The notes under the pieces are model-generated. The model did not search any database and was not told the origin of the DNA. It worked only from the letters and a program-made list of their open reading frames with translations. From positions 620,001-684,000 of the forward strand of contig RBKR01000026.1 of assembly GCA_004835665.1 (NCBI GenBank): a DNA stretch of 64,000 nucleotides, read 5' to 3'. Shown in pieces: positions 55,663 to 64,000 of the stretch (positions within the stretch are counted from its first letter, which is position 1; the number at the start of each line of letters is the position of its first letter). A program made the position numbers and the translations under genes. Source of the stretch: Phoma sp. XZ068 (taxonomy: Eukaryota; Ascomycota; Dothideomycetes; Pleosporales; Didymellaceae).

Positions 55663-58600
55663 CTGACCACCGGCGCTCCGCTGCGAGTGCTTCGCCATCC
55701 ATCCCTCCGCCGCCCCCACCGCCGCCGCCAAAAATAAAATCCCGTTCGTACTTTGAGCGTTTCGTCGCCCAGCCCTTGCAGTCGGCCGCCTATGCTTCGC
55801 GACCTCCGAGTGTGCAGGCGAATCGTCCAGATGGCGGGCCTCTGAATCCACTAGTCCCAAAGCTGCTTGGGTATGTCCCTTTCTACTTCATCTCCCTCAC
55901 CTGCAGCTCGATCGACTCGATGCTGTCCTGCCACTTTCGGCTCGATCCTTTTCTGTCACTTCGGCTCGTTCCTTTTCTGTCACTTCGGCTCGATTCAGTC
56001 CTGTCACTTTCGGCTTGATTCTGTCCTGTCACTTTCGGCTTGATTCTGTCCTGTCACTTTCGGCCTCTGGGATTATTCCCCGTGCTCCTTCCTTATCAGG
56101 TCCCTGGTCTTACCAAACTATATCTTCCCTGTCTACCGCACCTTCCATATTACCTTCACCACGTCTGCCTATCACTGCCCGTCTCATCTCCATACTAAGC
56201 CCGTGATGCAGCATTCGCACTGGCTACTCGCTTGATGCCACACACAAGACAGGCCTTGACATTTCTGCCCTGGACATCAACCGCGAGAGGACCCACGCCG
56301 TGCTTGCTGGCAAAGAGATTCTCAAAACAGTACGCGTTGATGGCACCAAGATTGTCGACGAGACCAACTTGCGAGCTGCTGTACTCAACTATGCCGACTC
56401 TCATGCACGCCAACGTGAAGGGTTGGGCATTCAGGATGTGAAGTGGTCCCACGGCCAATTCAGCTCGCATATTGCGACTGCTGTTGCCAATGGCAAAGTC
56501 ATCTTGTACGACCTGAATCGTGCCAGCGTGGAGCTCGTCAGACTGCATGAGCATACACGTCAAGTCCACAAACTCGCTTTCAACCCCCACCAGGGCCACC
56601 TGCTACTTTCTGCAAGCCATGACGCCACAGTTCGACTTTGGGATTTGCGAGATATGCGTCAGAAGGGCGCGGCCTGTACAAGTCGAGACCAGTTCGCTGG
56701 CATCAGCGGTGGTATCCGAGACGTGCAATGGTCTCCAACTGATGCCATGGAGTTCGCTTTCGGCACGGATAATGGTACCATCCAGAGGTGGGACTTCCGT
56801 CACAACAAAGGCCCGAAGCAAAAGATCCCGGCCCATGATCAGAAGACCTGCACTTCCATTGACTGGCATCCAGACGGCAAACATCTACTCAGTGCTGGTG
56901 TTGATCGAACGGTGAAGATTTGGGACTTCTCTGTCGATGGCCGACGGCAGAAGCCTGCCTATGTTTTGACCACTCCTTACCCAGTGCACAAGGCAAAATG
57001 GAGGCCACCGTATTGGTCTGATGAGTTCCATGAGAAGGGTGCGTTTCAGTGCACGCAGGTGGCAACATCATATGATCGTGATCACCCAGTCATCCACGTT
57101 TGGGACTTTCGACGGCCACATCTGCCTTATAGGGAGATCAACAAGTTCCGAAGTCCACCCTCAGATATGCTTTGGCAAACACGTGACGCACTGTGGACGG
57201 TTGGACGGGAAGGCATATTTCAGCAGAACGACGTTCACCATGCTCCCAAAATCACGGAGCGACGACCTCTGCAAGCGATTGCCATTTCGCCAAGCGGAGA
57301 ATTAAGCGGCGTTGCGCAGAAGAGATCACGGCAACGACGTCCTGCAGGCCTTTCATATGATGACATGTATCTTGGAGCACCACCTGATAAGCATGGTAGT
57401 CTCGAAAAAAGCAGCCTGCGAAGCTCGGCAGACAACAGTTTCGACGAGAGTTTTCTGGCCACGTCAATGAAGCGTCATCACGGTCGTACCGCCAGCAGCA
57501 GATCGGCCAAGTCAGTCAGCAGTACTCCCCCATCGGACGTGACACCCAAGGTTATGTTTTTGCCAGACTCGATGAGCACACAAAGCGAACAGTTTCAGCC
57601 AGATCAGCTTGCTTTCCGTGGTGTTCTGCCAGGTGCCGTCAATGTGCAAGTCTTCGCTTACCTTGCTCAGAAATACAAGGCCCAATCACTACCCGACCGT
57701 CCGGTCTTAGAGTCGTATCTCGATCTCGAACACCCCTTCCAACAGAACGCAGAGTACGCACAAAGGGCTGCATATCATAGGCTTGCGCAAACCTGGACGT
57801 TGATGGGAACGACAATGGCTAACGCGACCAAACGTCGTGCAGAATTGCACAGAAGCTTACGACTCAAGGACAAAAAGGCCAAGTTCGAGGACGTGAACAA
57901 TACATCTGGACAATTGCATGCACATAAACCTTTTGGAGCTCCGAAAAATCCGGCAGTCCGCGCAATTCTCGGCACCTACGACAAGCCGCAACGGCCCGCA
58001 TCACCACTTACTAGGCCAGCAACCCAAGTCGAGAGCACATCCAACCTAGCAACGCCGCTTGCGCGGCCTGTAAATACTTCTGGACTGACTTCGGAATGTT
58101 CACGAAGATCTGAACTTCCTGATCCTGATCATGATGACAAAATACATCTTCCACCTTCAGTGATGGGAGTACCTTTTGTGAATAACGGGCAAAAGCTGGC
58201 ACCAGCTACACAGTCGAAGCCCAATGGAGGGCATTGGTACGACTCTCCTGAGGGTCTAGAAGAGCGTCGAGCTGCAGCAGGGAGCTGGCGGGCATCGCCA
58301 CGGATACCCCTCAATCTCAATCCAGCACCGACTCGAAACAACAAACCGAATGTCCCGCCTCCATTAGAACGTCATGATTCGGGTGAGAGCTTCACAATGT
58401 TCTCTGCATCCACAGACTCCCAGCATGGAAGCTCAGTATCAGGTTCCTTTGAGAGTGTCAACTCGGACCTTCGTAATATGGAAGCAGCCTGGCGAGACGG
58501 CCCGGACAAGTCCAGTTTCGGTAGATCCACTGGCACATCCAACACCGACCAGGAAGTGAAGCTGAGCCCAACTACAAAGGAAGGCGCGCTCACAATCCCT

Positions 58601-60103
58601 GTCCCTGCGACATCTCAAGCTCGGCATGATAATGTTCATTCAAACCAGGATGATACAGGTCATCTGATGCCGCCGAACAGTACTGAACGAGTCACTCAAG
58701 AAATGGACGCTCTTAGACGGACAAATCAGCTCATGCGCCATGATAGCTCTGAATCGTCTGCGTATGCCAGTAGTCAAGGAGGCACCTCGTTTTCGTCTAC
58801 ATACAGTGCTGACATGGAAGCCAGTGGCACAATCATCCCGGAAGTCTTTGATGATCCGGCGTCGCCACAAGCTCCCAAGCCATCTGTGACTTCACCTGTT
58901 ATCACTAAGACCACTTCCCAGTCAACCGTGCCAGCAAAAGAAACCCAACTATTGTTGTCAGATTTCCAGGCGTTGAATGTCGATGCTGAAAGCACATCTG
59001 CGTTCACCGTTGTTGGCTTGCTGAACAGTATTCTTCAATTTTACACTGATACCTTGTCAGACGCACAATTCCCGTCCCTGCTCCTGCTGCTTCTGGCGCC
59101 GTTGTTGCCGCAGACACATGCACCTTCCGAGTCATCAGAAATTGATGTCGCTGAGGTCCTGAGTGCATTTTCGGATACCTTCACGTCTCTCGGCCTTACG
59201 CCTACGCAAGCCAGAGCAATTCTCTCATCACAACTCGGCGAATTGATAGCAACAGGGATCAATCCATACCAAGCGGAGTCAATCTTACATACGTATCATG
59301 CTGAGCTGCACACTTTGTCATTATTCAACTCGGCAGCTTCTCTCCGACGGCTTGCGTATCCTACATACCCGGCAGTCTACGAACAAGCCTTGAAGGATAC
59401 CCAGCTTGGTTTGTTGTGTCTTAGCTGCAAATCCCCTATCAACAACCCAAAAGACAAGATGCGGTGCGAGTCATGTAAACGCGCTCAAGCACCTTGTCCC
59501 ATATGTTGGGGCAAGTATCCGGCATTTGAGCCTGTCACGGCAAAGCGCAAGTCTAAAACGAAAAATCGAGATGAAAAAGGTCACAAAAGGAAGCGATCGT
59601 CTTTGATCGTTACAAATACAGTCTCACCTGATGACGCTGACAGCGGTCCCTCGCCATCAATCCCAGAGAAGCGTCCACCAGCACCGGCAACATTATGGAC
59701 GTGGTGCTCGCTCTGCGGTCACGGCGGTCACACTAATTGTCTCTCTACCTGGTTTGCCGACGCCGCGCTCTCCGATGGCGCCTGTCCTACTGAAGGTTGT
59801 CTCTGTGATTGCGTTTCGGGAAATCGCCGAGATGAGAAGATGCAGGATCTACTCCGCAAGAAGGCAGAGAAAGAGCGGTCAAAGCCCGTAAAGAAGGGCG
59901 ACGATTGGAAAGTTAGGGAGAGTAGAGCCGTGTCTGCGGTCCGTGGCACATTCGGCGAGAGTGGAAGTCAACCTCCTTCGCCGAGCAGCCAGCATCACCG
60001 GAGCCAGACTCCTAGTGGTGGCCGCAAAGGGGAGAGCAAGAAGGTTCGCGTCCTTACGCCGGCTCCTGGGACCGGCCCGCAAATGGGTGCCTCATCAACA
60101 TGA
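55659..60103 (+). CDS. SEA2: SEA/GATOR2 complex subunit, WDR24/Sea2-like
   Basis: Exons 55659-55870 and 56212-60103 encode 1367 residues; the 341-base intron contains a minisatellite. Sea2/Rtc1 (WDR24 in animals) is part of the vacuole-associated SEACAT/GATOR2 module that controls TORC1 in response to amino acids. The N terminus has a polyproline run (residues ~18-24). The WD40 propeller covers ~75-400, with repeats ending WDLRDM, WDFRHN, WDFSVD and WDFRRP and the family start LDATHKTGLDISALDI. A long Ser/Thr-rich disordered middle follows. The C-terminal zinc module (~1138-1262) has CLSCKSPI, CESCKRAQAPCPIC and WCSLCGHGGHTNCLSTWF, the RING-like fold of the family. The 3' exon is 3.9 kb without an intron. 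It is longer than WDR24 (about 790 residues), mostly in the disordered part. Confidence 0.9.
55926..56063. repeat. ~25-base minisatellite in the first SEA2 intron
   Basis: About six head-to-tail units of a 24-30-base motif (TGTCACTTTCGGCTTGATTC and a short remainder). The units at 56002 and 56027 are identical over 25 bases and the next starts at 56052; those at the left are more diverged (CGGCTCGAT and CGGCTCGTT variants). Confidence 0.85.
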
Positions 60104-62607
60104 ATTCCTACTGGCGGAAACAATAAAGGGCGATCAAAGGTAGCAGGCATAATTAAAGTCGGTATCGCAATGCAAGTTGATGTCAAAGGCCCGAAGCATG
60201 CAGACGACCCGCAGGTTCACACCGCTCAGTACCGCCAAGGGTAACTGCCGGAAACCTTACATTCCCCGCCCCGACACCCACATCCCCGGACGCAAGACGT
60301 CGGTTGCGTGGAATACCACGTTACAGAACATTCGGGAATTTGACATGATCAGTCTAGTGCACAATGTCCAATCGCCATCATTCACACCTCGTGTATATTT
60401 GAACAATGGTCCTCTCAAAACCCTTGTGGTACCTCCGTGCCTCACCATACGAGCCCTCGACCCTCCGCTTCTGCAGTGGTCTGACTTCCCATGGCCATTG
60501 AACCGGGACCCAAACACCAAACACCGGATTGCCGGACACACTCACGAAACGTATGACATCCAGCACCGTCGCGCTCGTAACCGACACAGATAACGCAGCT
60601 ACACTAGCGCAGATGTATTCGCGCAAATCCACATTGCGCTTATTTCGTATCGAAATAGCACGTACCTTGCTTCACGTCGCATCACCTTACATATCCAATA
60701 AAGCATCTGAGTAGGTCAATGTGTAAGAGCGTTATCACTCGCGGAATGCTGTGGTACCTTTGATCAGCGCCGTTATCGCACTGCCGAATCCAATGTCTGG
60801 GCTGTGTGCTACCTACGATACGCGTGATATTTGTGCGTATGCATAGTTTCGGGCCTTTTGGGTTACCGCTTCTTTTTGCTTTGGATGAGTATGGTTACGA
60901 GACGGTCGTTGGGTAGGAAGGGTGGTTGATGGAGGAGGTAGTTGTTCAGCTCGAGTGTACACTTCACTACGCGGCGCTACGCGATGATACGTTTCGTTAC
61001 GTCACAGACAACCCACTCCACTGGATTTCTCAATTTAGGTTCGACATCCGCATACGGTACTCGGCAGTAATCGCGGCAGCCACGTGTCGAGCCAGGCAGA
61101 GATTCTGGAGTCCCTTCCGTGTAACACCGCGCGCATTACGATATCGTGGATGCTGCGGTGTCAAACGTAGCGGTTGTGTAACACCGAGTGTCGTTGGACA
61201 TGGCGGTGGCTGATCGGTGTGCCACTCGTACATGTGCATGGCGGACCGCAACCGCAGCGTGCGGTATGGATGCGCGGCAATCGGGAGCGCTGCAGCCCTG
61301 CAAGCCTCAGATGGGGTGGTGGAAAGCTGTTGGACGGGTATGGTAGCCGTGGCGCATGTTGAGGGCCGGGGTTCAGGACAGGGGAAGAGGGGATGATGAT
61401 GGAAGGGGGAAGTGTGCTGCGTGAGAGGCGTATTGGAAGTAACTATATTCGTGGCACGCAGTGAACGGTGTCAGCATGGTAATGGGTACGTGTGTCTGTG
61501 AGAGCTGGGGGAGTACGCGCTGGAATGCAAGGTGAATGAGCAACTTCAAAGTTTATGGCTACATTTAGTTCTTGGATGTAAGCAGTCCCAGTGTTCTGGC
61601 ATCCGGGGATGCGCACAACTGCCCGTACCGGCTACTTCGCATGCCAGTGGCCGCCGTGATGATTCTAGGTCGTCTCGAATACTGATCAGCAGGTCCAGGC
61701 CGGTACCTATTTCTCGTCAACTGTTGCGCTGCAGGATCGACGCATGGTGGTTGATTGGTGTGAGGCCAGGGTGTGGGCGAGGTGTGGAGGGGTAGCAGAA
61801 CACGAGGTGAGATGGAGTTGAGCGGCTAGTAGTGAGGCGGCTTTCCAAATCCAGCAGGCGAAGCTGCACTGTGTGCTGGTACCCTTGATCGTTTGCGAGC
61901 CTGACAGCCATGCTTCTTAGAACGCATCAGACTGCTGAGCAATGAATGCATGGTTATACCCTTAATGCCATGTCCTGTGTTGGCAGGTCCTTGGTACGTG
62001 GTGTTTTGCACTGGACGGCGCAGTCTACCAGCGAAATCGAGGTAATACGGTGTGGTCGGTTTGACGATGGGTGCGTGTGCGGATAGTTTGAGCTCGATGC
62101 TTTGTCGAGTCTATGCCGAGTCGGATCATGGTCAAGAGCTGCGTTGGAAGTTCGTATGGCGGAGACGTGCGGACGATGTTACTGTGCCTGCTGTCGCTGT
62201 GATTAGTACAGTTATTATTAACCTGGACGGTTAGAGGCATGTAGAGCAATGCGGATTCTGGTTCTGAACTCTGCGTCACAGCATTCAGCACTACCGTCAG
62301 TCAATATCCGGAACTCTTTGCAATATGGGAATCTGAACAACATGCACTGAGCGCACTGCAGCGGCGGAGGAGCGTTTTTGGATTCGATCGTATTGGTTCT
62401 TAACCGGTTTCCTTGCCTCGTGACACCGTAATAGTCTTCATGAGAAAGGAGATGAAGGCCTAAGTCGCCATGAAATGCATGCCCACGCCTCTGAGACGCA
62501 GCTCAGATTCCGAATATCCTGTGTCCAGTCAGCCAACGCGCTTCTTTCAAAATCCAGCAGCCTAACTACCGCGTGTGCGCGTACCTCAACTCCGTTTCCA
62601 CAACCAT
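60104..62607. other. 2.5 kb with no recognisable gene
   Basis: The longest gene-free stretch here, between convergent SEA2 and eS21 genes. A ~138-codon plus-strand frame at 60180-60593 and many shorter ones show no domain-like sequence. The 11-mer GTGTAACACCG occurs twice (about 61120 and 61177). No tRNA, snRNA or transposon feature is seen. It might hold long 3' UTRs, a non-coding RNA or a gene too diverged to recognise. Confidence 0.45.
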
Positions 62608-63026
62608 TTACCTCGACGCAGACCAGACAGACTTGAGGAAGCCGTCACGCTGTGTGAGCCTGTTCATGCTGTCGTCGGACTCGCCCATAGCGCGGACGAA
62701 GCCAGAGAGAGCGTAGACCTGGTTCTCGCCGGTGTAGCGACCGTTCTCGTCGACCTTAGCGATGCTGATCTGGACGGAGGCGTGGTCCTTGGCCTTGATG
62801 ATGCGTCCGGTAGCGGACTGCGAGAGAATTAGTATCGCGAGCGGAGGATCATGTCGGGCGGTGCGGTCTTACGCATTTGCGGGGGACGTAAACTGTGACA
62901 TGTCAGCGATTGTTCAACATGCAGCTGCCAGACCCAGGCTCAATCGCATTGCGATATTCCATGTCCTAGCTCCAGCAGATTGTGGGCGTCCTTACGGTCA
63001 ACGAGCTCGCCGCGTTCGTTCTCCAT
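62608..63026 (-). CDS. RPS21: 40S ribosomal protein eS21, with a 20-base micro-exon
   Basis: Exons 63026-62996 (31 bases), 62892-62873 (20 bases) and 62817-62608 encode 86 residues, one fewer than yeast Rps21. eS21 is a small-subunit protein needed for late 18S rRNA maturation. The splice joins [10 protein letters not shown] to LYVPRKC, then [17 protein letters not shown], matching the family closely. It ends [11 protein letters not shown]. The introns are 103 and 55 bases with GTAAGG and GTAAGA donors and CACAG/CGCAG acceptors. The micro-exon encodes just LYVPRKC (shared codon included). Without it both the frame and a conserved block are lost, so I am confident in it. An intron close to the ATG fits a ribosomal protein gene. 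Confidence 0.96.
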
Positions 63027-63733
63027 TTTGGCTGATGTGTAGAAAGACGGAGGGGTGGTCTTGAATGTCGCTACGGTGGGCTGTCGTCGAGTTCGTGGTT
63101 TTCGCGATATGTGGGAATATCGACGCCGCTCCGCTCGCTTAGTGTGTGAGTGCCAAGTGCGTCCCATTCCGCTTTTGGCACGCTAGTCATGGGGCTCCAA
63201 CATAGTCGAAGGAACAACAACACGAATACGTCCCTTCAAAGTAGTCCATTTCCTTTCCAATTGTGCAAAGACCTCTGCATCTCAGGGAGTTATGTGTAGC
63301 TGCACCCTGACCGTCAGATGTTTGAGACTCACTGTCGCTGTTGAACGAAGGCAATAAAAGGAGACGCCTTCACGCACACAGCTGGAAACACATGTGGGGT
63401 CGCAGCATGATGCTACGATTGAAAAGAGTTATTGAAACATCTCGTTCTGATAGAGCAGGTTCGTTGTCGCTGCTTCCCAGATGCACACCTGATGAGTTCA
63501 TGATTTTGGCTCTCGAGTTACGGGAGGACGCGTATGACTAATCAGCCGATTCTGCGTTGCGTATTCTGATACTCGCCAGCCTTCTTCGCCTCCAGGGTTG
63601 TTTTGTATAACGTCTATTTTGGTTTCGGAGGGATACGATCTTTTACCGAGGAAGACTGGTGGCATCAAGCAAGTCATAGCTACAGACTACTTCGAAGGTT
63701 TCTTATTCAGGAGACGTTCTCGCTGTTCGCCAC
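63027..63733. promoter_or_regulatory. Divergent upstream region of eS21 and F-box gene
   Basis: About 0.7 kb between two divergent ATGs. No RNA gene or firm motif is seen. Short plus-strand frames at 63341-63541 are likely chance. Confidence 0.5.
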
Positions 63734-64000
63734 ATGGCACTCATCAACAAGACCGACTTTCCACCTTTACCATCACAGGAGCCCAAGCGCCGGCGACTCA
63801 CCAAAACAAAGAGCACAACCAGTACACAGCAGTCAAGGCCTACCGGCCCGTACGCCACACTTGATGATCTTCCAGACGAACTCATACTTGAAATTCTAAC
63901 CTACCTACCTGGCATTGACTTGCAAGACTTTCAACTACATACCCTTCTAAGTCTCTCGTTAACAACTCGCCACCTTCATCGTGTTGTCAGCGATAAACTC
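63734..64000 (+). CDS. F-box protein, 5' part only
   Basis: An ATG at 63734 opens a frame that is still open at the window edge (89 codons seen). After a basic, Ser/Thr-rich leader (EPKRRRLTKTKST) comes an F-box: ATLDDLPDELILEILTYLP, then LSLSLTTRHLHRVVSDKL. F-box proteins link substrates to SCF ubiquitin ligases through Skp1. In fungi this Leu-Pro-Asp-Glu start is typical of a large, mostly uncharacterised family. The C-terminal substrate-binding part is outside the window, so the target cannot be guessed. The start is the first ATG in frame. Confidence 0.75.
   Translation, partial: MALINKTDFPPLPSQEPKRRRLTKTKSTTSTQQSRPTGPYATLDDLPDELILEILTYLPGIDLQDFQLHTLLSLSLTTRHLHRVVSDKL

Noticed and set aside
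60180..60593. Plus-strand frame of ~138 codons
   Set aside because: No domain-like or hydrophobic pattern, overlapping minus-strand frames of similar length, and composition like the surrounding non-coding DNA.

Overview
This window is nuclear DNA from a filamentous ascomycete (Pezizomycotina; a Dothideomycete is my best guess, by inference only). The genes are split by short GT-AG introns of about 50-120 bases with CTAAC/CTGAC-like branch sites. The gene content is fungal: two Zn2Cys6 regulators, GH76 and GH43 glycosidases, a LaeA-like methyltransferase, a type I metacaspase, an RpdA-type Rpd3 with a long C-terminal tail, and the polarisome scaffold Spa2. A tRNA-Leu with anticodon CAG indicates that CUG is read as leucine. 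I find 24 protein genes that look complete, one F-box gene cut by the right edge, and one tRNA. I see no transposon, CRISPR, prophage or secondary-metabolite cluster.

Layout. 1-5 kb: a SAM methyltransferase, a secreted and probably GPI-anchored GH76 protein, and tRNA-Leu. 5.5-13.7 kb: PRP8 (7.1 kb without an intron or intein) diverging from ribosomal protein eL34. 14.8-25.6 kb: a Zn2Cys6 factor, an orphan four-TM protein, an SDR, a 2-hydroxyacid dehydrogenase and a second Zn2Cys6 factor. 26.7-34.3 kb: the HOS2-type deacetylase diverging from a YNG2-type ING/PHD protein, then SPA2. 35.2-44.4 kb: an intracellular GH43-like protein, a beta-lactamase-fold hydrolase, a DJ-1/Hsp31 protein, a GFA/CENP-V zinc protein, an ExoIII-type AP endonuclease and a metacaspase. 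44.9-50.2 kb: RPD3/rpdA diverging from proteasome deubiquitinase RPN11, then a LaeA-like methyltransferase. 52-60 kb: an HMT1-type vacuolar ABC half-transporter diverging from a SEA-complex (WDR24/Sea2) subunit. 60.1-62.6 kb appears gene-free. The right end holds ribosomal protein eS21 and the start of an F-box gene.

How the genes work together. Most are housekeeping genes and not one pathway. The clearest theme is chromatin acetylation: two class I deacetylases and a NuA4-type ING reader lie within 20 kb, and HOS2 and YNG2 share an 0.8 kb intergenic region. A looser theme at 38.5-44.4 kb is stress and damage (DJ-1/Hsp31, GFA, AP endonuclease, metacaspase).

I found no convincing undescribed system. 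The most unusual signals are small: a 693-base intron built from four degenerate ~140-base repeats; a second long intron with a 25-base minisatellite; an ATGA-overlapping upstream ORF before the SEA2 gene; a 20-base micro-exon in eS21; and a seven-residue replacement in a highly conserved active-site loop of the HOS2-type deacetylase. All gene models come from reading frames and splice signals by eye. No search or RNA data was available.
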